A DNA stretch of 64,000 bases from Betaproteobacteria bacterium (GCA_005881575.1 VBCA01000028.1:1-64000), one strand, 5' to 3'; counted from the first letter of the stretch, positions 9,460-17,809 are shown. Made by a program: numbers and translations. Notes: generated by a model not told the origin, from the sequence alone.

Positions 9460-10176
9460 ATGACGCAGCTCCTCGCCGGAACGAGCGGCTTTTCCTACAA
9501 GGAGTGGCTCGGCAAGTTCTACCCCGAAAAGCATCCCGCGGACGCGATGCTGCGCTACTATGCCGGACATTTCGCGACGGTCGAGATCAACAACACTTTC
9601 TACCGCATGCCGGCCGAGACGATGCTCGCGCGCTGGGCCGAGGAAGTCCCCGAAAATTTCGCCTTCACCCTTAAGGCGCCGCGCCGCATCACCCACGAGC
9701 TGCGCTTGAAAGAGTGCGAGACCCACGTCGCCGAGTTCGCGAGGCGCGCCCAGGCGCTCGGCGGCAAGCTCGGGCCCTTGCTGTTCCAGCTGCCGCCTTA
9801 CCTGAAGAAGGACCTGCCGCGGCTGCGTGATTTCCTCGCGCTGCTGCCCGCGGGCCGGCCTGCGGCCTTCGAGTTCCGCAACGAGTCCTGGCAGGATGGG
9901 GAGGTCTACGAGGCGTTGCGCGCGAAGGGCGCGATGCTGTGCTATACCGACACCGAGAAAGGCGACTCGCCGCCCGTCGTCGCGACCGCCGCGAGCGGCT
10001 ACCTGCGGCTGCGGCGCACTCGTTACGAAGATACGGAGCTCGGCGACTGGGCCGAGCGCATCGCGGCGCTGCGCCTCGAGCGCGCCTACGTCTACTTCAT
10101 GCACGAGGACGACGCGCTGGGCACGGTGTTCGCCCGCAAGCTGATGGAACTGTGGAACCAGCGGAACCCGAAATGA
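9460..10176 (+). CDS. DUF72 family protein
   Basis: A 238-residue DUF72 protein (TIM-barrel fold, function unsettled). Family features seen are the start LLAGTSGFSYKEWLGKFYPE, the ALRYYA-type and VEINNTFYRMP segments, FAFTLKAPRRITHELRL and LLFQLPPYLKKDLPRLRDFL. The ATG at 9460 is chosen because homology starts there; the upstream part of the frame overlaps the divergent ligD start. DUF72 genes often sit near ligD/ku in proteobacteria, which fits here. Its stop overlaps the ATG of the next gene (ATGA), implying coupling. Confidence 0.92.
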   Translation: MTQLLAGTSGFSYKEWLGKFYPEKHPADAMLRYYAGHFATVEINNTFYRMPAETMLARWAEEVPENFAFTLKAPRRITHELRLKECETHVAEFARRAQALGGKLGPLLFQLPPYLKKDLPRLRDFLALLPAGRPAAFEFRNESWQDGEVYEALRAKGAMLCYTDTEKGDSPPVVATAASGYLRLRRTRYEDTELGDWAERIAALRLERAYVYFMHEDDALGTVFARKLMELWNQRNPK

Positions 10177-11294
10177 ACGAAGCGGCGCCCGCGGTCGGCG
10201 CGATCGGGCGCCTGCGGCTCTACTACCAGAAGAACGAGCAGAGGATCGCGGTCCTCTCGTTCATCTGCGGGTTCCTCTTCGACATCGTCACCGTGGACCG
10301 CGCTGACCACTGGATCGCGATCGGCCAGCAGGTCGTCTACATCGCGGTGATCCTGGCGGCGCTCACGCAGATGTTCTTCGAGGAGGGCAGCCCCCAGGCC
10401 GATCCGGCGAGCCTGTTCGTCCTCAAGCGCTGGTACTACCAGTACCGCACTGCGCTGGTGCATTTCTTCCTGGGAACGCTGCTCAACGTCTACACGATCT
10501 TTTTCTTCAAGAGCTCGTCGCTCCTGGTGTCGTTCGGCTTCCTCGCCTTCCTGGTTTTCCTTCTGTGGGCCAACGAGTCCGAGCGCTTCAAGTCGCTGGG
10601 CCTGTCGTTCAAGTTCACGCTGCTCGCTCTGTGCACGCTGTGCTTTGCGGCGAACGTCGTGCCCATTTTCGTCGGCTCGATCGGTTTGGTGGTCTTCCTC
10701 GTCTCGATGCTCGCGGGCTGCGTGCCGGTGATCGGCGTCGTATGGTGGATCAGAAAGAGGAAGCCGGACCTGTTCCGGCGGGCCCGCAGGCAGATGCTCG
10801 TGCCGCTGGGCGGCGTGCTGATCGGGTTTCTGGTGTTTTACTACCTCAGGCTGATCCCGCCGGTGCCGCTCTCGATCCCGTTCATCGGGGTCTATCACGC
10901 CGTCGAGAAGACGCAGGACACCTACCGCTTGAGCCACGAGCGGCCCGCGTGGCGCATCTGGCACCACGGGGACCAGGAGTTCCTCGCCCAGCCCGGGGAC
11001 AAGGTGTACGTGTTCTTCCGCATTTTCTCGCCGACCCGCTTTTCCGACCAGGTGCAGCTGCGCTGGTACTGGAAGGACGACGCCCGTGGCTGGACCCTGC
11101 AGGATACGATTCCCATCAAGATCCTCGGCGGGCGCGCGGAAGGCTTCCGCGGCTACGGCTTCAAGTCGAACTACCAGCCGGGCGACTGGAAAGTGCAGGT
11201 CGAGACCACCGACGGGCGCGAAATCGGCCGCGTGTATTTCGACCTCGAAACACGCCCGGAGTGGCCGCGGAATTTCGAGATCGACCTCGAGTAG
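10173..11294 (+). CDS. Multi-pass membrane protein with C-terminal DUF2914-like domain
   Basis: A 373-residue protein. Residues about 20-230 contain six to seven hydrophobic segments (for example IAVLSFICGFLFDIVTV and GSIGLVVFLVSMLAGCVPVI). The C-terminal 120 residues form a soluble domain rich in Trp (DQVQLRWYWKDDARGWTLQD, then GFRGYGFKSNYQPGDWKVQVET), which I recall as DUF2914-like. That domain may face the periplasm. It overlaps the DUF72 gene by four bases. The molecular role is unknown, and the DUF2914 label is from memory, not a search. Confidence 0.75.
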   Translation: MNEAAPAVGAIGRLRLYYQKNEQRIAVLSFICGFLFDIVTVDRADHWIAIGQQVVYIAVILAALTQMFFEEGSPQADPASLFVLKRWYYQYRTALVHFFLGTLLNVYTIFFFKSSSLLVSFGFLAFLVFLLWANESERFKSLGLSFKFTLLALCTLCFAANVVPIFVGSIGLVVFLVSMLAGCVPVIGVVWWIRKRKPDLFRRARRQMLVPLGGVLIGFLVFYYLRLIPPVPLSIPFIGVYHAVEKTQDTYRLSHERPAWRIWHHGDQEFLAQPGDKVYVFFRIFSPTRFSDQVQLRWYWKDDARGWTLQDTIPIKILGGRAEGFRGYGFKSNYQPGDWKVQVETTDGREIGRVYFDLETRPEWPRNFEIDLE

Positions 11295-11316
11295 CGGGCG
11301 CCCCGAGCGCGGACGC

Positions 11317-12063
11317 TCAATCGGCCGCGGCCAGACGCGCGAACAGCCGCTTCAGCGCGTTGACCTGCGCGAGGTAGCCGGCAAGGTCGTGGGTGCCGCA
11401 GCGCTGCCCCGCGGACTGGAAGCCGCGGCGCGCGTAGACTTCGCCCCGCGCAGGGCCGCAGAGGTGGATGACGGCGGCGAGATTCTGCTTCTGCTCGAGC
11501 GTCGCCGCGCTGCGCGCGAGCATGCTCGCGACGCGGCGGTCGAGCAGCGCGGACGTCATCTCGATCGCGTGGCCGGGCACGACGCGGGTGTACAGGCCGT
11601 TGAACCAACACGAGCTCGGGTCGTACCATGGACCGTCATTGACCACGGCGTGATCGTGGATGCAGTAGCGCTTCGCGTCCCGGAACGCCGCGTCGGTGAT
11701 CTGGAACATTCCCACGGCGCTCGACGATGGCCGGTACAGCTCGAAGGGGTTCCAGCTCGGGCGCCAGCTCCAGCGCGGCCGCGCGACAGGGTTGCCCGCG
11801 CCTTCGATCTGGGCGAGCGCGGCGAGCAGCTCGGGTGCGATCACGGCGGTGGAATGCTCGCGAAAGAGCGGTCCGTATTGACGCCAGGTCTCCAGGGGCG
11901 TCTTCGCGAGAGCGCCGCCCACCGGGAAGAACATCTCGGACGGCTTGCGCACCGTCTGGACTACCCAGTTTGCCGCCCCCCAGAGCGCCAGCACGACGAT
12001 CGCGATCGCCAGGACCCGAATCGCGGGCGGCGCGGCCCACAGCGCGCGAAGCGCGCGCCGCAT
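11317..12063 (-). CDS. Membrane-anchored lytic transglycosylase-like protein
   Basis: A 248-residue protein from the ATG at 12063. Residues about 12-35 are a transmembrane anchor. The rest resembles a soluble lytic transglycosylase (SLT) domain: LLAALAQIEGAGNPVA provides the catalytic Glu, and SSAVGMFQITDAAF gives the GxFQIT signature. It should cleave peptidoglycan glycan strands in the periplasm. The frame remains open 44 codons upstream to 12195, but that part is basic, lacks homology and overlaps the DUF883 region, so the inner ATG is preferred. It converges with the DUF2914-like gene across a 22-base gap. Confidence 0.83.
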   Translation of the reverse strand: MRRALRALWAAPPAIRVLAIAIVVLALWGAANWVVQTVRKPSEMFFPVGGALAKTPLETWRQYGPLFREHSTAVIAPELLAALAQIEGAGNPVARPRWSWRPSWNPFELYRPSSSAVGMFQITDAAFRDAKRYCIHDHAVVNDGPWYDPSSCWFNGLYTRVVPGHAIEMTSALLDRRVASMLARSAATLEQKQNLAAVIHLCGPARGEVYARRGFQSAGQRCGTHDLAGYLAQVNALKRLFARLAAAD

Positions 12064-12189
12064 CGGGCCTGCGAGCCGCGCGAAGGCCGTCGCTAGCGCG
12101 CGCACGCGCGCCCGCGGCGAAGCGGCGCTGGTGTCATCTCGGATGCCGAAGCGCTGCTGCGGGCTACGGTCGGCGAGGCGGGTGAAACG

Positions 12190-12390
12190 GTGCAAGCGGC
12201 CCGCGCCAAGGTGGAGGAGACCCTCGCCTCGGCCAAGCTCAGGCTCGGACCGCTCGGCGAAGAGGCGGCGGAGCAGGCGCGCGCCGCCGCCCGCGCCGCC
12301 GACGACTACGTCCGCGCGAATCCCTGGCAGGCTGTCGGAATCGCCGCCCTCGTCGGCATCGCGCTCGGGCTCCTGATCAGCCGCCGCTGA
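12190..12390 (+). CDS. DUF883/ElaB-YqjD family membrane-anchored protein, 5' end unresolved
   Basis: The GTG at 12190 gives 66 residues: an alanine-rich amphipathic helix, then a C-terminal transmembrane segment ending LLISRR, typical of the ribosome-associated, inner-membrane-anchored YqjD/ElaB family. DUF883-like residues continue in frame upstream (ISDAEALLRATVGETV, from about 12136), yet there is no ATG, GTG or TTG between the in-frame stop TAG at 12094 and 12190. The true start is therefore missing, non-canonical or lost by an indel. The yqjE-like and yqjK-like genes follow directly. Confidence 0.65.
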   Translation: MQAARAKVEETLASAKLRLGPLGEEAAEQARAAARAADDYVRANPWQAVGIAALVGIALGLLISRR

Positions 12391-12398
12391 GTCTTGCC

Positions 12399-12785
12399 AT
12401 GACCGAAGAAAGCGGACGCGCCGAAGGCTTGTTCGACTCGCTGAGAAATCTCGCGAGGACTTTCGTTGCGCTCGTGCAGACCCGCATCGAGATCTTCGCG
12501 AGCGAAATCGACGAGGAAAGGACGCGGCTGGCGCGAATCGCGGTGCTCGCCGCGGCCGCCGCGCTGTGCATCGCGCTCGCCGTCATCCTGCTCGTGTTCT
12601 TTCTCGTGGTCCTGTTCTGGGACACGAATCGTCTCCTCGCGATCGGCGCCCTGGCCGGGGTCTTCGCGGTCGGCGGAATCGCCGCCTGCCTCGGCTTGCG
12701 CGCGGCGATCTCGCAGCGGCCGAAGTTCCTGTCGGCGACGCTCGCCGAGCTGCGCAAGGACCGGACCAAGCTCGAGGGGCAATGA
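12399..12785 (+). CDS. yqjE: YqjE/phage holin-like (DUF1469) membrane protein
   Basis: A 128-residue protein with an amphipathic N-terminus (LFDSLRNLARTFVALVQTRIEIFASEIDEE) and two strong transmembrane segments at about 47-72 and 78-102. This is the pattern of the YqjE / Actinobacterial holin-X-like family. It follows the DUF883 gene by 8 bases and overlaps the YqjK-like start by four bases (ATGA), so the three form the conserved yqjD-yqjE-yqjK set. It is possibly an envelope stress-related unit; the mechanism is unknown. Confidence 0.85.
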   Translation: MTEESGRAEGLFDSLRNLARTFVALVQTRIEIFASEIDEERTRLARIAVLAAAAALCIALAVILLVFFLVVLFWDTNRLLAIGALAGVFAVGGIAACLGLRAAISQRPKFLSATLAELRKDRTKLEGQ

Positions 12786-13105
12786 GCGTCCTAGCGGAGA
12801 TTCTCGAGAGGCGCGCGCGCCTGGTCGCCGAGGCGCAGGCGCAGCGGCGCGCTCTCGCCGAAGGGATCGCTGTCTGCCGCAGCGTGCTTGTCGTCGTCGA
12901 CCGCGGCATGGTTTGGGCGGCATGGCTGCGCGCAAGGCCCTACCTCGTCGTCGCGGCCGCCACCGCGATCGCGGTGCTGCGTCCGAGGCTCGCGCTCGAG
13001 TGGAGCGCGCGAGCGCTCACGCTGTGGCGGGTGGGGCGCCTGCTGGTCGACGCGGTGAAGCCGGCGCGCGACGAGCGCGCCGGGTCGTCCCTCAGGGGTA
13101 ACTGA
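12782..13105 (+). CDS. YqjK-like protein
   Basis: A 107-residue, arginine- and alanine-rich protein whose start overlaps the yqjE stop. The N-terminal half is helical and charged (ILERRARLVAEAQAQRRAL). A hydrophobic stretch (PYLVVAAATAIAVLRP) lies near residues 55-70. Size, composition and position after yqjE support a YqjK-family assignment. Its 3' end overlaps the converging amidohydrolase gene by 14 bases. Confidence 0.7.
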   Translation: MSVLAEILERRARLVAEAQAQRRALAEGIAVCRSVLVVVDRGMVWAAWLRARPYLVVAAATAIAVLRPRLALEWSARALTLWRVGRLLVDAVKPARDERAGSSLRGN

Positions 13106-14348
13106 ACGGCACCGGATAAGGCCGGCCGAACGGCCGCCCTGCGCGCACCGTCGCGACGGGCTTGAGATGGCGGCTTCCCTTGCGCGTATTCTTGCGCGTG
13201 TCGACGAAGTCCACCGGTCCCTCCACCAGCTCGAGCACAGAGACGTCGGCCGGAGCGCCGATCGCGAGCGTGCCGAGCTTGTCCACTCTTCCGATGATCT
13301 TCGCCGGAGTCGCGGTGGCCATGGCGACGACCTGCTCGAGCGAGAACCCCAGGTTGAGGAACTTGCTCATCACCCAGGGCAGGTACGGCATCCCGGGGGT
13401 GTTGCCGCTGACCGCGTGGATGTCGCTGCCGATCATGTCGGGCGTGAAACCCTGCGCGATCGCGGGTTCCGCCACGGTGTAGTCGAAGCTGCCGCCGCCG
13501 TGGCCGACGTCGATCAGGACGCCGCGCTTCTTCGCGGCGAGCGCCGCGGCGAGGACCTTGCCGTCGCGCACGGTGTTGTTGCCGGCGCCCGAGTAGGCGT
13601 GGGTGAGGATGTCGCCGGGACGAAGCAGATCCAGCAGCGCCGAGAGCTCGCCCGGGGCGTTGCCGATGTGGCACATCACGCGCGTGCCGCGCACGCCTGA
13701 GCGCTCGCACGCGAGGATCGCGCGCTTGAGCGGCTCCAGGCCGTTCGCGCCGACGACGTCGACGGACTCGCGCACCTTGATGCCGAGCACGAGCTCGGGA
13801 TTTTCCGCGAGCGTCTTCGCCGCCTGATCGACGTCGGCATAGTCGATGTTGAGCATCTCGCCGACCGGAAATCCGGAAAGCCCGATCGAGGAGATGTGCA
13901 CGAAGGCGTAGATGCGGCTGCGCGCCTGCGCGACGATGTAGTGCTTCAGCGCCGAGAACGTGTTCGCGCCCGCGTCGCCCGCGCTCACGTAGGTCGTGGT
14001 CGCCGTGTAGGGCACGAGCTCGTCGGCGGGGAGGCCGAGCGCCGAGACCTGCGGATAGACGTGCGCGTGCATGTCGATCAGGCCCGGGAGCACGAGCTTG
14101 CCCTTCGCGTCCAGCAGCTGCTTCGCGCGCGTATCGGGGATCTCCGGCTCGAGCGCCGCGATCAGCGCGTTGCGGATGCCGACGTCGCGCCGCGCGCGCA
14201 GCTTCTGGCTGGTGTCGAGCACTTCGCCGCCTTTGATGACGAGGTCGAATTTATCGGCCTGCGCGAGCGCGCCGGCCGCGCCAAGGCCGAGCAAGCTGCC
14301 GCCGGCGGCGGCGCCGGCGAGGAATTCACGTCGGGAAATGGGTCGCAT
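13092..14348 (-). CDS. Tat-exported amidohydrolase/deacetylase-type metallohydrolase
   Basis: A 418-residue protein. The N-terminus carries a twin-arginine signal (ISRREFLAGAAAGGSLLG), followed by an amidohydrolase fold with the metal-binding PGLIDMHAHVYP motif. Downstream elements are GIKVRESVDVVG, THAYSGAGNNTV, the GVLIDVGHGGGSFDY histidine and GADVSVLELVEGP. It resembles the EF_0837/AHA_3915-type amidohydrolase/deacetylase group. The ATG at 14348 begins right at the Tat signal; upstream in-frame codons are not conserved. It is the second gene of an operon 17 bases after the exported RidA gene. The substrate is probably a cyclic amide or N-acyl compound (inference). Confidence 0.88.
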   Translation of the reverse strand: MRPISRREFLAGAAAGGSLLGLGAAGALAQADKFDLVIKGGEVLDTSQKLRARRDVGIRNALIAALEPEIPDTRAKQLLDAKGKLVLPGLIDMHAHVYPQVSALGLPADELVPYTATTTYVSAGDAGANTFSALKHYIVAQARSRIYAFVHISSIGLSGFPVGEMLNIDYADVDQAAKTLAENPELVLGIKVRESVDVVGANGLEPLKRAILACERSGVRGTRVMCHIGNAPGELSALLDLLRPGDILTHAYSGAGNNTVRDGKVLAAALAAKKRGVLIDVGHGGGSFDYTVAEPAIAQGFTPDMIGSDIHAVSGNTPGMPYLPWVMSKFLNLGFSLEQVVAMATATPAKIIGRVDKLGTLAIGAPADVSVLELVEGPVDFVDTRKNTRKGSRHLKPVATVRAGRPFGRPYPVPFSYP

Positions 14349-14365
14349 GCTGTTCTCCGTGTGGT

Positions 14366-14872
14366 TTATTTCTTCTTCGCCTGGCCTTCGGCCGAGCAAG
14401 GGTGGTCGCTCGAGCAGCGGTCGCCGATGACGCCGACCGACTGGATCTCGATCTCGATGCCGGGTCGAGCGAAATTCGTCACCGTGATGAGCGCGCTCCC
14501 CGGATAGTTGCCATTGTGGAAATAATCCTTGCGCATCTCGACGAAGCGGTCGCCGTAGCGCGACTCCTTGATGAACACCGTCACCTGCACGATGTTGGCG
14601 AGGCTGCCGCCGGCGCGTTTCATGATCTGGTCGATCTGCGAGAATACTTGCTTCACCTGCGCCTCGAAATTGTTGGCGATGTCCTTGCCCTCGTTGTCGC
14701 GAGTCGCGGTCTGTCCCGCGACCCAGACGATTTTCCCGCCGTCGCTGACGACGCCGGGCGAGAACGCCCGCGACAGCTGGAACGGGGTCTTCTCCATGTA
14801 TTCGGCGGCGGACGCGGCAAGGGGCAGCGCGACGGCCGCGGCGAGCAGAGCTTTCCGGATCGTGAGGTTCAT
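14366..14872 (-). CDS. Exported RidA (YjgF/YER057c/UK114) family protein
   Basis: A 168-residue protein with an N-terminal signal peptide (MNLTIRKALLAAAVALPLAA, cleavage near SAA). A RidA fold follows: FSPGVVSDGGKIVWVAGQTA, the central DQIMKRAGGSLANIVQVTVF and the C-terminal YPGSALITVTNFARPGIEIEI. Classical RidA deaminates reactive enamines/imines in the cytoplasm, so secretion points to another hydrolytic role. A tail with two cysteines (RCSSDHPCS) follows the domain. The ATG at 14872 is followed by a perfect signal peptide. It is transcribed divergently from iorAB and together with the Tat amidohydrolase. Confidence 0.9.
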   Translation of the reverse strand: MNLTIRKALLAAAVALPLAASAAEYMEKTPFQLSRAFSPGVVSDGGKIVWVAGQTATRDNEGKDIANNFEAQVKQVFSQIDQIMKRAGGSLANIVQVTVFIKESRYGDRFVEMRKDYFHNGNYPGSALITVTNFARPGIEIEIQSVGVIGDRCSSDHPCSAEGQAKKK

Positions 14873-14953
14873 GGTTCTCCCTGGGACGAGTTGAAGGTGA
14901 TTTGCGACCAGCGACGATCGCCGGCGAGGCGCCAGGCTAACGCTAACCCAAAC

Positions 14954-15012
14954 GCTGCGCCGCCACAAGCAGGGTACGGGCGCAACCGATACGCGGTCGG
15001 TGGCGGCGCAGC
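14954..15012. repeat. 13-bp perfect inverted repeat in the ridA/iorA divergent region
   Basis: The arms GCTGCGCCGCCAC (14954-14966) and GTGGCGGCGCAGC (15000-15012) are exact reverse complements separated by 33 bases. They lie between the starts of the exported RidA gene and the iorA-like gene. The right arm sits immediately before a possible -35 element at 15014. It could be a paired operator for a transcription factor or a strong stem-loop; no regulator gene is adjacent to help decide. Confidence 0.6.
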
Positions 15013-15013
15013 A

Positions 15014-15043
15014 TTGACCGCGATTTTGCGCGGGGAGTAGCAT
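15014..15043 (+). promoter_or_regulatory. Candidate promoter of the iorAB-like operon
   Basis: TTGACC at 15014-15019 matches the -35 consensus at five of six positions. TAGCAT at 15038-15043, after an 18-base spacer, is a weak -10. A start of transcription near 15050 would exclude the upstream ATG at 15042 and favour translation from 15069. The assignment is weak because of the poor -10. Confidence 0.3.
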
Positions 15044-15068
15044 GATCGCGAACCAGAAAGGAGTCGAC

Positions 15069-15524
15069 ATGGCGATCAATTTCAGCGTCAACGGCAGGCC
15101 GGTCAGCGTCAACGCGCCCGAGAGCACCCGCCTCCTGTGGGTCCTGCGCGAGGAGCTGAAGCTCAGCGGCACCAAATTCGGCTGCGGCGCCGGCCAGTGC
15201 GGCGCCTGCATGGTGCACATTGACGGCGAGCGCATGTTCTCCTGCCTCATGCCCGTGGCGGCGGCGCAGGGCAAGGCGGTCACCACCATCGAAGGCCTTT
15301 CACCCGGTCGCATGAACGCGCTGCAGCGCGCCTGGCTCGCCGAGAGCGTACCGCAATGCGGCTACTGCCAGTCGGGCCAGCTGATGAGCGCCGCGGCGCT
15401 GCTCGCCGCGAACCCGCGCCCGACGCGCGCGGAGATCAAGGACCACATGAGCGCGAACGTGTGCCGCTGCGGCACCTATCCGCGCATCGTGCGCGCGATC
15501 GAGCGCGCCGTGAGGGAGGGCTAA
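15069..15524 (+). CDS. [2Fe-2S] small subunit of a molybdenum hydroxylase (IorA/CoxS type)
   Basis: A 151-residue electron-transfer subunit. The N-terminal plant-type cluster motif is [10 protein letters not shown] plus a later Cys. The C-terminal helical cluster motif is QCGYCQSGQ and [10 protein letters not shown]. It is the usual partner of isoquinoline 1-oxidoreductase-type or aldehyde-oxidase-type molybdopterin subunits. The start at 15069 has a strong Shine-Dalgarno AAAGGAG five bases upstream; an earlier in-frame ATG at 15042 is less likely. The large subunit follows after four bases. No FAD subunit is present, as in the iorAB group. Confidence 0.94.
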   Translation: MAINFSVNGRPVSVNAPESTRLLWVLREELKLSGTKFGCGAGQCGACMVHIDGERMFSCLMPVAAAQGKAVTTIEGLSPGRMNALQRAWLAESVPQCGYCQSGQLMSAAALLAANPRPTRAEIKDHMSANVCRCGTYPRIVRAIERAVREG

Positions 15525-15528
15525 AGCC

Positions 15529-17736
15529 ATGACGACCCGTCGCGAATTCATGGTCGGCGCCGCCGGCCTCACGTTTACGGTCCTGGTGGACGGGTGCGCG
15601 GCCATGCGCACGGAGGAACTAAGGGCCGGCGCAGCGCTCGCGAGCGCGCCCGCGGGGGGAGCGAAGACGGTCAACGCCTGGGCGAGCCTCGCGCAGGACG
15701 GCACCGTGTACATCGTGAACCCGGCGGTCGAGATGGGGCAGGGCTCGCAGACCGCGATCCCGCTCATCATCGCCGAGGAGATGGACGCCGACTGGTCGCG
15801 CGTCGTCATCGTGCCGGCCGCGCCGGACGACAAGATCTACGGCAACCCGGGATTCCGCGGGCTCATGTATACGGCAGGCTCGGCGACCGTGACGGGTTAC
15901 TGGGACGTGGCGCGCACTTTCGGCGCGCAGGTGCGGCGGGTCGTGATGGAGAACGCTGCGCGCAAATGGGATGTGCCCCTCGCGGAGTTGAGCACCGAGC
16001 CGAGCACCGTGCTGCACGCGAAAACCGGCCGCAGGCTGAGCTACGGCGAGATCGCGGCCTTTGCCCAGGTTCCCGCCGCCGCGCCCACAATAAGGCTCGA
16101 GGAGCTGAAGAAACCGGAGCAGTACCGCCTGATCGGCAAGGACGTGATGCGGGTCGAATTGCCGACCAAGGTGAACGGCACGGCGCAGTACTCGATCGAC
16201 GTGCAGCTCCCCGGCATGCTGTACGGCGCGGTGCTGCGCGGCCCGGTCGAAGGCACGTCGCCGCTGACCATCGACGACGCGCAGGCGCGCGCGGTCGCGG
16301 GCGTGGTGCGCATCGTGCCCATGGCCTTCGGCGTCGGCGTGATCGGCGAGACGCCGTGGGCGGCGTTCGACGCGAAGAACGCGCTGAAAGTGACCTGGGA
16401 CCGACGCGCGCGCGCCTTCGGCCACGACAGCGACGAGGCAATCCCGGTCTATTCCGCGGCGGCGCGCGACTTCAATCGCGCGGGCAAGCCCTGGGACACG
16501 GCGGGCGACGCGCGCGGCGCGATGCAGAAGGCTGCAAAAATATACGAGAGCGAGTACGTCTGCGACTACAGCTACCACGCGCAGATGGAGCCCCTCAACT
16601 CGGTCGCCTCGGTCTCAGCCGCGGGCGACGCCTGCGAGATCTGGTGCGGCACCCAGTCGCAGACCATGGCGGTGGCGGCGGTCGCCAAGGCGCTCGCTAT
16701 TCCGGTGGAGAAGGTGAAATTGAATCTGACCTTGCTCGGCGGCGGGTTCGGCCGGCGCGGGCATCGCGACGAGGAGTTCGTCGTCGACTCGGTGCTGCTC
16801 TCGAGGGAAGTGAAGCGTCCTGTGAAAGTGCTGTGGACGCGCGAGGACGACGTGCACAACGGTCGCTTCCGCCCGCTCTCGGTGCATTTCCTGCGCGCGG
16901 GGCTCGACTCGTCGGGCCGCATCGTCGCCTGGCAACATCGCGTCGCGTGCGACGAGATCACCGCGTTCCAGGATCCGCTGCGCTACAAGGGGGGCGGGGA
17001 GAAGGATTTCCTCGCGATGGCGGGCTCGGAGCTGCGCACTTACGACATTCCGAACCGGCTCTCCGAGCAGCTGCCGCAGGAAACCGGCATCCGCACCTCG
17101 TCCCTGCGCGGCATCGGCTTCGGGCCGAACAAGTTCGCGACCGAGGCCTTCCTCGACGAGGTCGCGGCGAAGCACGGCCTCGATCCGGTCGAGCTGCGGC
17201 TGCAGCTTCTGAAGAACACGCCGCGCGGCCAGGCGGTGATCCGCGCGGTGGTCGAGATGTCCGACTATCGCCGCAAGCGGCCCGGCCGCGGCCTCGGATT
17301 CTCGTTCATCGATTATTCGGGGACCATGGTCGCGGCGGTGGCCGAGGTGTCGGTGGACAAGGCCCGCGGCAAGGTCAGCGTGCACGATTTCTGGCTGGCG
17401 CTCGACCCGGGCATCGCGGTGCAGCCGGACAACGTCGTCGCGCAGACCGAGAGCTCGATCGTCTACGGCCTGGGGCTCGCGCTCACCGAGCGCATCGCCA
17501 TCAAGGACGGGGCGGTGCAGCAGTCGAACATTCTCGATTACGGCGTGCCGCGCATGCACGACATTCCCGAGCTGCACATCAAGCTGATGTCCACGCCGAA
17601 CCGTCCGACGGGCGCTGGGCAGATGGCGACGCCCATCGTAGCGCCGGCGATCTCGAGCGCGGTGTTCGCGGCAAGCGGGGCGCGCGTGCGCCACATGCCG
17701 TTTCTGCCCGAGCGCGTGCTCGCCGCGATGGCTTAG
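15529..17736 (+). CDS. Molybdopterin-binding large subunit, IorB-like (xanthine dehydrogenase family)
   Basis: A 735-residue molybdenum hydroxylase large subunit with a twin-arginine leader (MTTRREFMVGAAGLTF), implying export of the folded enzyme. Family motifs include NPAVEMGQGSQTAIP, GGGFGRRGHRDEEF, LRGIGFGPNKFATEAFLDE and the C-terminal PTGAGQMATPIVAPAISSAV. The lineage normally hydroxylates N-heterocycles or oxidises aldehydes using a Mo-cytosine-dinucleotide cofactor. It forms an operon with the [2Fe-2S] subunit. The divergent exported RidA and amidohydrolase could act on its products (inference). The exact substrate is unknown. Confidence 0.92.
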   Translation: MTTRREFMVGAAGLTFTVLVDGCAAMRTEELRAGAALASAPAGGAKTVNAWASLAQDGTVYIVNPAVEMGQGSQTAIPLIIAEEMDADWSRVVIVPAAPDDKIYGNPGFRGLMYTAGSATVTGYWDVARTFGAQVRRVVMENAARKWDVPLAELSTEPSTVLHAKTGRRLSYGEIAAFAQVPAAAPTIRLEELKKPEQYRLIGKDVMRVELPTKVNGTAQYSIDVQLPGMLYGAVLRGPVEGTSPLTIDDAQARAVAGVVRIVPMAFGVGVIGETPWAAFDAKNALKVTWDRRARAFGHDSDEAIPVYSAAARDFNRAGKPWDTAGDARGAMQKAAKIYESEYVCDYSYHAQMEPLNSVASVSAAGDACEIWCGTQSQTMAVAAVAKALAIPVEKVKLNLTLLGGGFGRRGHRDEEFVVDSVLLSREVKRPVKVLWTREDDVHNGRFRPLSVHFLRAGLDSSGRIVAWQHRVACDEITAFQDPLRYKGGGEKDFLAMAGSELRTYDIPNRLSEQLPQETGIRTSSLRGIGFGPNKFATEAFLDEVAAKHGLDPVELRLQLLKNTPRGQAVIRAVVEMSDYRRKRPGRGLGFSFIDYSGTMVAAVAEVSVDKARGKVSVHDFWLALDPGIAVQPDNVVAQTESSIVYGLGLALTERIAIKDGAVQQSNILDYGVPRMHDIPELHIKLMSTPNRPTGAGQMATPIVAPAISSAVFAASGARVRHMPFLPERVLAAMA

Positions 17737-17765
17737 CGCGCGGCCTCGGGCGTAACAACTGGCGA

Positions 17766-17787
17766 ATTGAATTTCCCATCATTCAAT
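17766..17787. repeat. Short inverted repeat upstream of the enolase-superfamily gene
   Basis: ATTGAAT (17766-17772) and ATTCAAT (17781-17787) form a 7-bp inverted repeat with an 8-base spacer, 22 bases before the TTG start at 17810. It sits in a distinctly AT-richer patch and could be an operator half-site pair. Support is limited to symmetry and position. Confidence 0.3.
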
Positions 17788-17809
17788 CGAACCGAGCCGG
17801 GGAAACTCG

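Noticed and set aside
6480-9674. Very long open frame on the plus strand opposite ligD (over 1,000 codons)
   Set aside because: High-GC DNA gives long antisense frames. The predicted protein is Arg/His/Gly-rich without domains, while the opposite strand encodes an intact LigD with all catalytic motifs.
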